From: an uncultured Saprospiraceae bacterium
Lineage (GTDB): Bacteria; Bacteroidota; Bacteroidia; Chitinophagales; Saprospiraceae
Length of the DNA stretch: 64,000 nt
Assembly (NCBI GenBank): GCA_937929885.1
Contig: CALFUQ010000095.1
Coordinates: 1-64,000 of the forward strand
Reading direction: 5' to 3'
The position numbers and the translations under genes are program-made. Shown here one piece after another: positions 17,717 to 27,515 of the stretch. Every line of letters starts with the position of its first letter. Position 1 is the stretch's first letter. Under the pieces are notes generated by a model that was given only the letters and a program-made list of their open reading frames with translations, did no database searches and was not told where the DNA came from.

Positions 17717-18343
17717 ATGGCAAAAAGAACTACGAAAGCAGCAACAAAAAGAAAAGCTGCTACGAAGAAGAAAACAACTGCTAAGAAAAAAACTACTGCT
17801 AAAAAAGCAGCTCCTAAAAAAAGAACAGCGGCTAAGAAAAAAGCAGCTCCTAAGAAAAGAGCAACTGCTAAAAAAGCAGCTCCTAAAAAAAGAACTACTG
17901 CTAAAAAAGCAGCTAAGAAAAAAACTGTAGCTAAAAAAAGAACTGTAAAAAAAGCAGCTCCTAAAAAAAGAACTACAGCTAAAAAAGCAGCTCCTAAGAA
18001 AAGAGCAACTGCTAAAAAAGCAGCTCCTAAAAAGAGAACTACTGCTAAAAAAGCAGCTCCTAAAAAAAGAGCAACTGCTAAAAAGGCGGCTCCTAAAAAA
18101 AGAACTGTAAAAAAAGCAGCTCCTAAAAAGAGAACTACTGCTAAGAAAAAAGCAGCTCCTAAAAAAAGAGCAACTGCTAAAAAAGCAGCTCCTAAAAAGA
18201 GAACCACTGCTAAGAAAAAAGCAGCTCCTAAAAAAAGAGCAACTGCTAAGAAAGCGGCTCCTAAAAAAAGAACTACGGCTAAAAAAAGAACCGTAAGAAA
18301 AGCAGCTCCTAAGAAAAGAGCTACAGCTAGAAAAAGAAGGTAA
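17717..18343 (+). CDS. Histone H1-like Lys/Ala/Pro-rich repeat protein
   Basis: This 208-residue protein consists almost only of Lys, Ala, Thr, Arg, Pro and a few Val. The core unit AAPKKR occurs about 14 times, mostly within an 11-12-residue period such as KKAAPKKRTTA. There is no acidic residue and no folded domain. This composition matches eukaryotic H1 C-terminal tails and bacterial Hc1/Hc2 or AlgP-type proteins, which bind and compact DNA. DNA binding is therefore likely but inferred from composition. The gene is repetitive at the DNA level and so may vary in length between strains. A terminator follows at 18372-18405. Confidence 0.85.
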   Translation: MAKRTTKAATKRKAATKKKTTAKKKTTAKKAAPKKRTAAKKKAAPKKRATAKKAAPKKRTTAKKAAKKKTVAKKRTVKKAAPKKRTTAKKAAPKKRATAKKAAPKKRTTAKKAAPKKRATAKKAAPKKRTVKKAAPKKRTTAKKKAAPKKRATAKKAAPKKRTTAKKKAAPKKRATAKKAAPKKRTTAKKRTVRKAAPKKRATARKRR

Positions 18344-18371
18344 ACTACCTTAAAATATACTGTAAAAATGA

Positions 18372-18405
18372 AGAGGCTTCGATTTTAATCGGAGTCTCTT
18401 TTTTT
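18372..18405 (+). terminator. Terminator of the H1-like gene
   Basis: AGAGGCTTCGATT and AATCGGAGTCTCT pair over 13 positions with two wobbles and a 2-nt loop. A run of T follows. Confidence 0.85.
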
Positions 18406-18445
18406 GTATAGTCATTAGTATAAATACAAACTAGACCTATAAACA

Positions 18446-18553
<108 letters not shown>

Positions 18554-18602
18554 AAATCAAAACTCAATCGTCAATGAATGATTTTTGACCATTAATCTTT
18601 AG

Positions 18603-18694
<92 letters not shown>

Positions 18695-18725
18695 ATTCTC
18701 TTTAGAACTATTTCTTAAGAGTCGG

Positions 18726-18733
18726 CAAAGATA
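18726..18733 (-). promoter_or_regulatory. Promoter of the tRNA-Ser/tRNA-Pro unit
   Basis: TATCTTTG on the minus strand matches the Bacteroidota -7 box TAnnTTTG. A TTG lies 20 nt upstream at the expected -33 position. The box is about 32 bp before the tRNA-Ser 5' end. Confidence 0.65.
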
Positions 18734-18858
18734 GGTAACCGCAAGTCAATATGCAATGAACTAACGTATTAATTATTCCCTCTATATATTCGGTAAAACA
18801 AGCCACGAATAGGCTTTAATGAGTATAAAGCTACGTATTTAAGAAAATAGTAAAAGAA

Positions 18859-20526
18859 CTATCCTTTCATATCCCTAGCAGCCTTAAACTCAGACCCATC
18901 ATACCAAACTGGCCATCGCTGTGAATTTGCCAATTTAAGACCGATATCAAGATATAACTGCCCATCCTGGATCATCCCATCAAAGTTCCAAGTAGCTTCA
19001 TCATATTCGTCACTAGGTCTATGGTAATTGTCTGTGGTGTATTTGTTTCTCATTTCTTGAGCATATTCTTTACCCTTCTCTCTGTGATCATAACCACCTT
19101 CTGCATAAAGCGCAGGCACTCCTGCTTTAGCAAAGTTAAAGTGGTCTGACCTAAAGAAGTATCCTTTCTCTGGCTCTTGCTCAGGTAATACATATCTATC
19201 TTGAGTCTTGGCAACCTCCTCAGCAATCTCATCCATATCAGAATGCCCTATCCCTGTGATAGTTAGATCATTCATTTCACCGATCGGGTTGACGCCATCC
19301 ATATTTAGATTGCAAACAGTATTCTCTAAAGGGAAGAGTGGGTTTTTAGCATAGTATTCAGAACCTAGCAACCCTTGTTCCTCTGCTGTTACCATCAAAA
19401 AAAGAACAGATCTATCTGGTGCTTCCTTCATCTCAGAAAAACTCTTAGCTATTGCCATTACGGTAGCCACTCCACTCGCATTGTCAAGCGCACCATTATA
19501 AATCGAATCTCCATTAACAACTTGTCCTACCCCAATATGATCCCAGTGTGCTGTATACACTATAAAATCGTCAGGTTCCTTCTTTCCTTTAATGTAAGCA
19601 GCAACATTCTTAGAACTATCAAACTTGTAATCATTTGTCAAGCTTGTACTCACTGATGCATTCATAGGCACAGGTTTAAATCCTGGCTTCCTAGCTGACT
19701 TTATCATTGCAGGAAGATCTAAATCACAACTTGAGAACAACTTTTTAGCAGCATCTAGATGTAGCCATCCTTTCATATCGCAACCAGTACTGTTATCTTC
19801 CCTTGTGAGGCTCAGTAGAGCACCTGTCCAGCTACTTTGCGGCACGAACCATGGATAACCTGCTGACGTCGTCTCATGAATTAGCAACAAACCTTTGGCA
19901 CCCTGACGCTCGGCTTCCTCGTATTTGTACGTCCATCTACCATAATAAGTCATTATATCACCTTTGAAAAACTCCTCATTCTCACTTCCAAAACCTGGAT
20001 CGTTAACTAGCACTACAGCTACTTTCCCCTTCATGTCTACACCTGCGTAGTCATTCCAGTTTTTCTCTGGAGCGTTTATACCAAATCCACAAAAGACTAA
20101 CTCTGCATCATTGATACTAATATCATCTACCGTCTTGTCCGCATGGATAACATAGTCATCATTAAATCTTAAATCAAAATCACCAGACTTAGTAGTGATT
20201 TGCATAGTCTCCGCAGGATGGCTAGTTATCTCCATCATAGGAACCTCCTGATAGTAACTACCATTATTTGCAGGCAGCAGACCCATCGATTCAAATTCAT
20301 TCTTTATGTATTCAATAGTAATTCCCTCAGTTCTCGAAAATGGTTTCCTACCTTCATACTTATCGCTCGATAACTCTTCAAGATGTCGTTTAATTTCTTC
20401 TTTGCTTATTTGATTTTGAGCTGTGCCATCATTATTAGTTTTGGTAGCAGATTCAGTACAGCCTAATGAGAAGCAAATTATTAAGCATGCAAATACGCCT
20501 ACCCAAGCAGTTGATAAAACTTTCAT
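18859..20526 (-). CDS. M28 family metallopeptidase, lipoprotein, with PA domain
   Basis: This 555-residue protein has a lipoprotein signal ending in the lipobox FSLGC (Cys23). A protease-associated insert lies at about residues 130-280 (VVLVNDPGFGSEN, GAKGLLLIHETTSAGYPW). The M28 zinc aminopeptidase domain follows, with HWDHIGVGQ, GALDNASGVATVMAIA, TAEEQGLLGSEYY, NLNMDGVNP and a C-terminal His in NKYTTDNYHRPSDEY. It should cleave N-terminal residues from peptides on the outside of the cell membrane. It is 37 bp downstream of dnaA on the same strand, but an operon link is not obvious functionally. Confidence 0.92.
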   Translation of the reverse strand: MKVLSTAWVGVFACLIICFSLGCTESATKTNNDGTAQNQISKEEIKRHLEELSSDKYEGRKPFSRTEGITIEYIKNEFESMGLLPANNGSYYQEVPMMEITSHPAETMQITTKSGDFDLRFNDDYVIHADKTVDDISINDAELVFCGFGINAPEKNWNDYAGVDMKGKVAVVLVNDPGFGSENEEFFKGDIMTYYGRWTYKYEEAERQGAKGLLLIHETTSAGYPWFVPQSSWTGALLSLTREDNSTGCDMKGWLHLDAAKKLFSSCDLDLPAMIKSARKPGFKPVPMNASVSTSLTNDYKFDSSKNVAAYIKGKKEPDDFIVYTAHWDHIGVGQVVNGDSIYNGALDNASGVATVMAIAKSFSEMKEAPDRSVLFLMVTAEEQGLLGSEYYAKNPLFPLENTVCNLNMDGVNPIGEMNDLTITGIGHSDMDEIAEEVAKTQDRYVLPEQEPEKGYFFRSDHFNFAKAGVPALYAEGGYDHREKGKEYAQEMRNKYTTDNYHRPSDEYDEATWNFDGMIQDGQLYLDIGLKLANSQRWPVWYDGSEFKAARDMKG

Positions 20527-20562
20527 AATTAAATATTTTAAGAAAATCTGTGGTTCTGGAAA

Positions 20563-21966
20563 CTACAGTGTACTTATGCTAAGTTGTACTTTCTTCTCGA
20601 GATCTGCAACTGTGTCTTTGAAGTTAAGATCAGTATCCATCATATCCTGTACTGCCTTGCAAGAGTAAATAACAGTACTGTGATCTCTGCCTCCAAAATT
20701 TTCTCCAATTGATTTTAACGAACTCTTAGTATGATTCTTCGCTAGATACATAGAAAGTTGACGTGCTACTACAACTTGACGTTTACGAGTCTTAGCTCTC
20801 AGCTTTTCTACTTCAACTTTAAAGTGGTCCGCTACCATTTTTTGGATACTCTCAACCGTTACTTCTTTGTCGACTTTGTTAACAAAATTCTGTACTACCT
20901 CTTTCGCAAGGTAGATGTCTATTTCTTTTTGATTTAGCGTTGCTTGCGCAACCATAGAGATTAATACACCTTCTAATTCTCTTACGTTGTTCTTGATATT
21001 GAATGCTATGAACTCTACTACATCTTTAGGCATCTGTATATTATCTTTCTCTAAGATAACTTCGAGGATAGCTAGTCTTGTTTCAAATTCTGGTACTTGG
21101 ATATCTGCAGTTAGTCCCCACTTAAATCTAGAGATCAATCGCTCCTGCATATCTTTCATATCCTTAGGCGCTCTATCAGATGTAAGGATAATTTGCTTTT
21201 TATCTTGGTGTAGCTGATTAAATATGTTGAAGAATATCTCTTGTGTCTTCTTTCTACCAGCAAGGAACTGTATGTCATCTACTATCAAAACATCTATCAA
21301 TTGATAGAAATTCATAAAATCACTAACTGAGTTCTTCTTAATAGCCTCAATAAGCTGATTTGTAAATCGCTCAGAACTTACATAGAGTACATTCTTAGCT
21401 GTATTCTTAGATACTATATCGTTACCTATTGCTTGTGCTAAGTGAGTCTTACCAAGACCTACATTCCCAAAAATGATTAGCGGATTAAAAGCAGTCTTAC
21501 CAGGATTATCTGCTATCGCCTTACCTGCTGCTCTTGCTAACTGGTTACAAGACCCTTCTATGAAGTTTTCGAATTTGTATTGATCGCTTAACTGAGGATC
21601 AACTTTCATCTTTTTGATACCTGGAATTACAAACGGGTTTTTGATTTCATCACCCTGCATCCACACTTTATCACTAGTAGTTTTTCGCTGTCCTGCTTCT
21701 TTATGATTGTCTAGTAAAATTTGATATTCAAGTCTGCCTTTTTCTCCTATTTCTTTTCTTACTGTTTTCTTCAGAAGACTTACATAGTTTTCCTCGATCC
21801 ATTCGTAGAAAAACTTATTAGGTACTTGTATTGTAAGGGACTCTTGAAATAATTTGATCGGCTTAATAGGCTCGAACCACGTCTTGAATTCTTGATCGTT
21901 TAAATTCTCTTTAATGTATTGTAAACATTTTCCCCAGACAGTTACGTGGTCTATCACCATACTCAA
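20563..21966 (-). CDS. dnaA: Chromosomal replication initiator protein DnaA
   Basis: This 467-residue protein has DnaA domain I at the N-terminus (WGKCLQYIKENLNDQEFKTW). After a linker comes the AAA+ domain with Walker A GNVGLGKTHLAQAIG and Walker B VLIVDDIQFLAG, and the sensor region TSDRAPKDM. The C-terminal DNA-binding domain carries the signature FGGRDHSTVIYSC. Length is normal. dnaN and recF are not adjacent, and the 310-bp upstream region shows no obvious DnaA-box cluster, so this locus is probably not the origin. Confidence 0.97.
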   Translation of the reverse strand: MSMVIDHVTVWGKCLQYIKENLNDQEFKTWFEPIKPIKLFQESLTIQVPNKFFYEWIEENYVSLLKKTVRKEIGEKGRLEYQILLDNHKEAGQRKTTSDKVWMQGDEIKNPFVIPGIKKMKVDPQLSDQYKFENFIEGSCNQLARAAGKAIADNPGKTAFNPLIIFGNVGLGKTHLAQAIGNDIVSKNTAKNVLYVSSERFTNQLIEAIKKNSVSDFMNFYQLIDVLIVDDIQFLAGRKKTQEIFFNIFNQLHQDKKQIILTSDRAPKDMKDMQERLISRFKWGLTADIQVPEFETRLAILEVILEKDNIQMPKDVVEFIAFNIKNNVRELEGVLISMVAQATLNQKEIDIYLAKEVVQNFVNKVDKEVTVESIQKMVADHFKVEVEKLRAKTRKRQVVVARQLSMYLAKNHTKSSLKSIGENFGGRDHSTVIYSCKAVQDMMDTDLNFKDTVADLEKKVQLSISTL

Positions 21967-22276
21967 TTATTATTCTCTTATCAAAATATGTTACAGGATT
22001 CGGATTCTAAAATTCCAATCGCGTATAGCTTTCAAAATTTTGCTGTCTATTATAAAGTTGGTTAGTCTATAATTCAACAGCCAACAAAAATGTAGAAATA
22101 AGTTTGAAATTGGAAGAAAAGCTAATCAATTTTTATAAAAAATATTCTTGTAACTAATTGATTATCAAAGTTATATATACCAATTTATTCTAATGCGTTT
22201 CCAAGCTTTTTTACTAACTATCAGAGTATCAAGGAAGTCGATAAAGCGACTTGGAGTTATCTCGTAAATTAAAATC
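21967..22276. other. Intergenic region upstream of dnaA
   Basis: This is 310 bp of AT-rich sequence with the dnaA promoter side at its left end. I searched by eye for TTATCCACA-like boxes on both strands and found none convincing. A 6-bp hairpin AAGTCG/CGACTT near 22237-22254 lies downstream of the metallophosphatase stop, without a T-run. Confidence 0.5.
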
Positions 22277-23194
22277 TTACTTAATGTATTCATTTCGACA
22301 AGTGATGCATTTACCTTTTTTATTTTTTTCAAAGTAAACATCTACTCTGCCTAACATAATACCTGCCCAACCAGCTTGATTAACTACTACATTTTCTCCA
22401 TCCATGTTTTCAATATTAACTGGCTCCCTGAGAAATGTATGTGTATGTCCTCCGATAATCAAATCAATATTCTTACTATTCTTAGCAAGTACCATATCAG
22501 AAACTTTACTATTAGAATATTTAAACCCAAGATGAGATAAACAAATGATATAATCACATTTTAAATCGTGCTTAAGTATAGCTGCGTATTCATTTGCTTT
22601 AGTTATTGGATCTTGATAAACAGTTTCTTTAGTTAGACTACCTGGGACAAGCCCTTTTAATTCGATCCCTACCCCAGTGACACCTATTTTGATTTTGTCT
22701 TTCATGAAAGTCTTCATAGGCATAGTCTTACCGTTGAGGACCGTATTTTCAAAATCATAGTTTGAAATAATCATAGGAAAATTAGCATGTGCTAACTGCT
22801 TATCTAATCCATCTATGCCACCATCAAAATCATGATTACCTATAGTGCCTGCATCATACTTCATCTGAGACATGAGCTTAATCTCTAACTCTCCTCCATA
22901 AAAATTAAAGTACGGTGTACCTTGGAATATATCACCTGCATCTAACAACAAGGTATTGGACTCTTTAGCTCTAATTTTCTTTAAAAGTGAAGCTCTTTTT
23001 GCTGCTCCGCCCAAACCTTCATTTCTACTACCATCCATCGGGAAAGGGTCAACTCGACTGTGCACATCATTAGTGTGTAAGATGCTCACCTTAGTAATAT
23101 CTAAATAATCTAGCTCTGATAGCAATTGTGCTCCACCGCTATATAGTAATGAAGCTTGACCCATTCTTTTGATAAATGATCTCCTCGTTGTCAT
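22277..23194 (-). CDS. Metallophosphatase, 5'-nucleotidase N-terminal-type, Tat signal
   Basis: This 305-residue protein has a twin-arginine signal (MTTRRSFIKRMGQASLL). A calcineurin-like phosphoesterase domain follows, with SILHTNDVHSRVDP, LLDAGDIFQGTPYF, GTIGNHDFDGG, CLSHLGFK and IGGHTHTFL. These are all metal-binding motifs of the 5'-nucleotidase/UshA N-terminal domain. The C-terminal substrate-binding domain is absent here and is encoded by the gene just upstream. The two frames overlap by 4 bp. Together they probably make a two-subunit periplasmic nucleotidase or related phosphoesterase. Confidence 0.9.
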   Translation of the reverse strand: MTTRRSFIKRMGQASLLYSGGAQLLSELDYLDITKVSILHTNDVHSRVDPFPMDGSRNEGLGGAAKRASLLKKIRAKESNTLLLDAGDIFQGTPYFNFYGGELEIKLMSQMKYDAGTIGNHDFDGGIDGLDKQLAHANFPMIISNYDFENTVLNGKTMPMKTFMKDKIKIGVTGVGIELKGLVPGSLTKETVYQDPITKANEYAAILKHDLKCDYIICLSHLGFKYSNSKVSDMVLAKNSKNIDLIIGGHTHTFLREPVNIENMDGENVVVNQAGWAGIMLGRVDVYFEKNKKGKCITCRNEYIK

Positions 23195-23949
23195 TTGATC
23201 TTTTTTACTCTTCCTGTTATTTTGCTACTATGTTTTGTACCCTCTGTTCTTTCAAAGAATTCTATGATAGCATCTCTTACGGTAATGTCTAATGTCTCCA
23301 CTTTACCTTCTTGTAAGAAATCACAATTATCTCCTCCATTTGCGATATAATCGTTAATAGCAAATTTGTAAATCTTATTATCGTCAACAGGCTTCCCATG
23401 TATTAGCAACTCCGATACTATCGTATCCTGTATCGTCAGTTGGATATCATCACTCATCGGCCATCCACCCTTAAACGCAACGACATCAAACAGCTTTTTA
23501 ATAATCTTACCATCAGCTGAAATCACTACAAGCATGTTGTCAAATGGCATCAGCTCAAAAACTTTCCCTCGGGTAATCGGCCCTTTAGAGAGACTGGAAA
23601 TTCTAAGTCCTCCATGATTCTGCATAGCAAAATCAAGACTGTCTTTAATAATGATCTCAGTTTGTTCTTTAAGGAGTTGTGCTACAAAATTACCTAGTGT
23701 ACTCTCAGGCAATCGTTTTGACATATTATGAGCTATCTCTCCTATTACCTCATTCATCTCAGCATCTAACTCTGATCGGTAAGGTTTGATAAGGTCATCA
23801 ATCGTCTTATCATCTTGAGCATCTAGTCTATCATCAAATCGATAATAACTAGCATCAGCATCTGTAACTTGCCACACCTTCTTAGCGCAACTGCTAAAGA
23901 TGACTATGACTAAAAGTGCTATTAATTTGTTCTTGGTAATCATCCGCAT
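23191..23949 (-). CDS. 5'-nucleotidase C-terminal domain lipoprotein
   Basis: This 252-residue protein has a lipoprotein signal (LLVIVIFSSCAKK). It consists of the UshA/5'-nucleotidase C-terminal domain alone: NFVAQLLKEQ, MQNHGGLRISSLSKGPITRG, FELMPFDNMLVVI and FAINDYIANGGDNC. In single-chain enzymes this domain closes over the substrate and follows the phosphoesterase domain. Here it is a separate gene placed before the phosphoesterase gene, with overlapping stop and start (ATGA). The start at 23949 has a second Met two codons later. Confidence 0.9.
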   Translation of the reverse strand: MRMITKNKLIALLVIVIFSSCAKKVWQVTDADASYYRFDDRLDAQDDKTIDDLIKPYRSELDAEMNEVIGEIAHNMSKRLPESTLGNFVAQLLKEQTEIIIKDSLDFAMQNHGGLRISSLSKGPITRGKVFELMPFDNMLVVISADGKIIKKLFDVVAFKGGWPMSDDIQLTIQDTIVSELLIHGKPVDDNKIYKFAINDYIANGGDNCDFLQEGKVETLDITVRDAIIEFFERTEGTKHSSKITGRVKKIK

Positions 23950-23956
23950 AATAATA

Positions 23957-24487
23957 CTACAATATCAATTCTGTTTCTTTTCGAATTGCGGTGATAGCTC
24001 GTTGTGCTGGCCCCAATTGTAATTCTTTATAAACTTCGTAAATCTTCTTCTCAAGACCATCTGCATTACCACTAGGGTTTACAGTTGCTGCTGAGCTTAC
24101 TATTATTTCTATGATTTGATTCTTTGCTGCTTCTATGACACGCCAAAGTCCTTCTGACACATAAATCTGTTGCACCATATTGTGCTCGTATTCTTTTTGG
24201 ACTGAAATAAGTAAGGATTGTTCTAAATCTGCATTGGTCATAGTATTCATACTCAGTCTTCCTATCATATTAGGAACAGATATGCGCTGGCAGAAAAGGG
24301 CTAACCTCTCATAAGCTTGTAGCTTGATAGCTACACCTTCTTTCTTTCGCTCCTTGTTATACTTTATTTGCTCGAGGTCTATTTGATTAGCAAATACGCG
24401 TTTTAAAACATAGTAAACTGCTGCGAATACTACTAGTCCTGGAATGGTGAATTTTAGTATTTCTAAGACTATAGTGAGGGCCTCCAT
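23957..24487 (-). CDS. Conserved Bacteroidota membrane-anchored protein, unknown function
   Basis: This 176-residue protein has one N-terminal membrane helix (about residues 10-30, LKFTIPGLVVFAAVYYVL) followed by a mostly helical soluble region. That region includes LQAYERLALFCQRISVPNMIGR and QKEYEHNMVQQIYVSEGLWRV. I recall similar proteins as conserved hypotheticals in this phylum, possibly the DUF7935 family, but I cannot confirm it. It lies 7 bp upstream of the split nucleotidase genes and is probably in the same operon. Confidence 0.75.
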   Translation of the reverse strand: MEALTIVLEILKFTIPGLVVFAAVYYVLKRVFANQIDLEQIKYNKERKKEGVAIKLQAYERLALFCQRISVPNMIGRLSMNTMTNADLEQSLLISVQKEYEHNMVQQIYVSEGLWRVIEAAKNQIIEIIVSSAATVNPSGNADGLEKKIYEVYKELQLGPAQRAITAIRKETELIL

Positions 24488-24617
24488 GGTTATTGACTGA
24501 TACTGGCAAAAATAGCTTTATTACGTTTATATATCCATGACTAGAACTATTTATATGTATGAATCGTTAATTGTTAAACTCGAACGGAGTATTTTTACAA
24601 TAAATTAAGATTCCGCT

Positions 24618-24968
24618 ATGGCAGAAGTACAAGAAAAAGTGAGTCCTATTAATCTTACAGAGACTGCTTTAAAGCAACTAGAAAGAATAAGAACTGAGCA
24701 AAATGTACCAGCAGATTATGGCCTAAGGGTTGGTGTTAAAGGAGGTGGATGCTCAGGATTCTCCTATGTTTTAGGATTTGATGAGCAAAAAGAAAATGAC
24801 GAATTGTATATCCTAAATGGGAATAAGGTCCTAATGGAAAAATCTCACGGCATATATCTTATCGGTATGGAGATAGACTGGTTAGATGGTTTAGAGAACC
24901 GAGGATTTGTTTTCAACAATCCTAATGCGAAAGATTCTTGTGGATGTGGTACCAGTTTTTCTGCGTAA
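24618..24968 (+). CDS. A-type iron-sulfur cluster assembly protein (IscA/ErpA/SufA family)
   Basis: This 116-residue HesB-like protein carries Fe-S clusters to target enzymes. The three cluster-binding cysteines are in place: Cys45 in GVKGGGCSGFSYVL, and Cys108 and Cys110 in KDSCGCGTSFSA. Length is typical. It is a single gene, with no iscS, iscU or suf genes next to it. A strong bidirectional terminator at 25013-25055 separates it from the convergent icd gene. Confidence 0.93.
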   Translation: MAEVQEKVSPINLTETALKQLERIRTEQNVPADYGLRVGVKGGGCSGFSYVLGFDEQKENDELYILNGNKVLMEKSHGIYLIGMEIDWLDGLENRGFVFNNPNAKDSCGCGTSFSA

Positions 24969-25012
24969 AATAAGAAGTCAATTGTCTATGGTTATTAGTC
25001 CATAGTTAAACA

Positions 25013-25055
25013 TAAAAAAAGCCCTCATTGGATATTCCTATGAGGGCTTTTCTAT
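25013..25055. terminator. Bidirectional terminator between the A-type carrier and icd
   Basis: AGCCCTCAT (25020-25028) and ATGAGGGCT (25040-25048) pair perfectly. They are flanked by an A-run on the left and a T-run on the right, so it works for both convergent genes. Confidence 0.88.
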
Positions 25056-25096
25056 TTCTCTATGACTGACAACTCTTTGGTCAATCGATTAGTTAT

Positions 25097-26320
25097 TTAC
25101 ATACTTGCAATAATCTCTGATCCAAACTCAGAACATTTTAATAGTGTAGCATTCTTCATCAGTCTTTCAAAATCATAAGTTACTTTCTTTTTCTTGATAG
25201 CTCCTTTGATTCCTTTCTCTACTAATTTACCTGCTTTCTTCCATCCCATGTAGTTAAGCATCATAACTCCTGATAAAATAACAGAACTAGGATTTACCTT
25301 ATCCTGCCCTGCATACTTAGGAGCCGTACCATGAGTCGCTTCAAATACTCCGATACCCGTATCATAATTGATATTAGCACCTGGAGCTATACCGATACCA
25401 CCAACAATCGCTGCTAGTGCATCTGAGATGTAATCTCCATTAAGGTTTAAAGTAGCGATATGATCATACTCAGCAGGTCTTAGTAATATCTGCTGTAGGA
25501 ATGCATCAGCAATTACATCTTTGATGATCAGCTGTCTTCCTTTATGATCTATTATTTGCCAAGGTCCTCCTTGATAATCTTGAGAACCAAATTCTTTCTT
25601 TGCCAAATCATATCCCCACTCTTTAAATTTACCTTCGGTAAATTTCATAATATTACCCTTGTGGACAAGTGTCACAGAGCTCTTCTTCTTAGCTAATGCA
25701 TCTTTGATACACGCTCTTACTATTCGCTCTGTACCTTCAACTGATACTGGCTTCACTCCTAGAGATACAGTATCAGGGAATCTAATCTGTGTTACTCCCA
25801 TCTCATTCATCAAGAAGTCCTTAACCTTATCGTTGTCTGCCGTACCGTGTAGATATTCTATACCGGCATATATGTCCTCAGTGTTTTCTCTGAAGATGGT
25901 CATATCAACCAACTTAGGTTTTTTCACTGGTGAAGGGACACCTGAGTACCACTTAACTGGTCTTACGCAAGCATATAAATCTAGTTTTTGACGTATAGCC
26001 ACATTTAGTGATCTAATACCTCCTCCTACTGGAGTAGTTAAAGGCCCTTTGATAGCTACTAGGTTTTCTCTGATTGTATCAAGCGTCGCTTGAGGTAACC
26101 ATTCTCCTGTTTTATCAAATGCTTTTTGACCAGCAAGTACTTCTTGCCAGTGTATTTTTCTTTTTCCGTCGAATGCTTTTTCGACTGCTGCGTCAAGAAC
26201 TCTCACTGAGGCAGCCCAGATATCTGGTCCTATCCCGTCGCCTTCTATAAATGGAATGATCGGATTGTCAGGTACTTGGAGTTTACCTCTCCGACTCATT
26301 GTTATTGCTGTACCACTCAT
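25097..26320 (-). CDS. icd: Isocitrate dehydrogenase, NADP-dependent
   Basis: This 407-residue enzyme oxidatively decarboxylates isocitrate to 2-oxoglutarate in the TCA cycle. Visible motifs are [15 protein letters not shown], the substrate loop [17 protein letters not shown] with the regulatory Ser, [46 protein letters not shown] and [18 protein letters not shown]. It is closest to the bacterial homodimeric type. A TAACTTTG promoter box lies upstream at 26355-26362. Confidence 0.95.
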   Translation of the reverse strand: MSGTAITMSRRGKLQVPDNPIIPFIEGDGIGPDIWAASVRVLDAAVEKAFDGKRKIHWQEVLAGQKAFDKTGEWLPQATLDTIRENLVAIKGPLTTPVGGGIRSLNVAIRQKLDLYACVRPVKWYSGVPSPVKKPKLVDMTIFRENTEDIYAGIEYLHGTADNDKVKDFLMNEMGVTQIRFPDTVSLGVKPVSVEGTERIVRACIKDALAKKKSSVTLVHKGNIMKFTEGKFKEWGYDLAKKEFGSQDYQGGPWQIIDHKGRQLIIKDVIADAFLQQILLRPAEYDHIATLNLNGDYISDALAAIVGGIGIAPGANINYDTGIGVFEATHGTAPKYAGQDKVNPSSVILSGVMMLNYMGWKKAGKLVEKGIKGAIKKKKVTYDFERLMKNATLLKCSEFGSEIIASM

Positions 26321-26354
26321 TTATATATGATTTAAAAATTTAATAATATGCGCG

Positions 26355-26362
26355 CAAAGTTA
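26355..26362 (-). promoter_or_regulatory. -7 box for icd
   Basis: TAACTTTG on the minus strand matches TAnnTTTG, 35 bp before the icd start codon. The -33 element is not clear. Confidence 0.55.
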
Positions 26363-26438
26363 ATTATTTATTACTATGACTGCCTAAAACACCTTATTTA
26401 GACATTATTAGGTCTTCCCATAGTCTAAATGATATTCT

Positions 26439-26446
26439 TAAATTTG
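26439..26446 (+). promoter_or_regulatory. -7 box for ruvB
   Basis: TAAATTTG matches TAnnTTTG and would start transcription about 20 bp before the TTG start codon of ruvB. Confidence 0.55.
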
Positions 26447-26471
26447 CATTAATAAAAATCGTAATACGAGC

Positions 26472-27497
26472 TTGATCAATCCTAATCTAGACCCTACAGA
26501 CTCTCAAATCACCACAGAAGATAAGCAAATAGAGAAAGCGCTTAGGCCTAAATTATTAGATGATTTTAGCGGTCAGCCTAAACTAGTAGAAAACCTCAAA
26601 GTTTTCATTGAAGCAACTAAACTTAGAGGAGAAGCCCTAGATCATGTGCTTTTGCATGGTCCACCTGGCTTAGGCAAGACTACCCTATCACATATCGTAG
26701 CCAACGAATTAGATACTAATATAAAAATCACTTCGGGCCCAGTTATAGAGAAACCAGGTGATTTAGCAGGTCTATTAACCAATCTAGCTGAAGGAGATGT
26801 GCTATTTATTGATGAGATCCATAGGCTAAATAATGTAGTGGAAGAATATCTCTACTCAGCTATGGAGGACTATAAAATCGATATCATGATCGATTCAGGT
26901 CCTAATGCTAGAAGTATTCAATTGAGTATCAATCCTTTTACACTTGTTGGTGCTACTACCAGAATGGGGCTTTTAACGCCTCCTCTCCGTGCTAGATTTG
27001 GGATAACTTGTCATCTGGACTACTATGATACTGCTACCCTTAAAAAAATCATGCATCGTAGCGCTGAGATCTTACAAATACCGATAGATGATGAAGGAGC
27101 TTGGGAGTTAGCTAGAAGAAGTCGAGGTACACCTAGAATTGCTAACGCATTACTTCGTAGAGTAAGAGACTTTGCACAGATCAAAGGGAATGGAAGTATA
27201 GACAAATCTATAGCGGAATATGGGTTGCAAGCGCTTAATGTGGATTCTAATGGTCTTGACCAGATGGATAATAAAATATTATCGACCATTATTGAGAAAT
27301 TTAAAGGAGGTCCTGTCGGGCTAACCACTATTGCCACTGCAGTCGGTGAAGAGTCAGGTACTATAGAAGAAGTTCATGAGCCATTCTTAATAATGGAAGG
27401 TTATATACAACGTACTCCAAGAGGAAGAGAGGCCACTCAGAAAGCATATCAACACTTAGGTGTGATTCCTCCAGCAAGTAGCGGCAAACTTTTTTGA
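26472..27497 (+). CDS. ruvB: Holliday junction branch migration helicase RuvB
   Basis: This 341-residue AAA+ ATPase drives branch migration with RuvA. Motifs are [19 protein letters not shown], Walker [19 protein letters not shown], Walker [38 protein letters not shown] and the C-terminal winged helix ending [17 protein letters not shown]. Translation starts at TTG (reading MINPNLDP), because no ATG occurs between the promoter and the conserved region. ruvA and ruvC are not adjacent. Confidence 0.95.
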   Translation: MINPNLDPTDSQITTEDKQIEKALRPKLLDDFSGQPKLVENLKVFIEATKLRGEALDHVLLHGPPGLGKTTLSHIVANELDTNIKITSGPVIEKPGDLAGLLTNLAEGDVLFIDEIHRLNNVVEEYLYSAMEDYKIDIMIDSGPNARSIQLSINPFTLVGATTRMGLLTPPLRARFGITCHLDYYDTATLKKIMHRSAEILQIPIDDEGAWELARRSRGTPRIANALLRRVRDFAQIKGNGSIDKSIAEYGLQALNVDSNGLDQMDNKILSTIIEKFKGGPVGLTTIATAVGEESGTIEEVHEPFLIMEGYIQRTPRGREATQKAYQHLGVIPPASSGKLF

Positions 27498-27515
27498 TCT
27501 TGATTCTGAACTAAC

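Noticed and set aside
17701-18207. 168-codon antisense frame rich in Ala, Phe, Leu and Val
   Set aside because: It is the mirror of the Lys/Ala/Pro repeat gene; its repeats follow from the coding strand.
17717-18343. Regular repeats that could suggest a CRISPR-like array
   Set aside because: The repeats are in frame, contiguous without unique spacers, and encode the H1-like protein.
21967-22276. Possible replication origin upstream of dnaA
   Set aside because: No DnaA-box cluster or AT-rich 13-mer pattern could be supported by eye.
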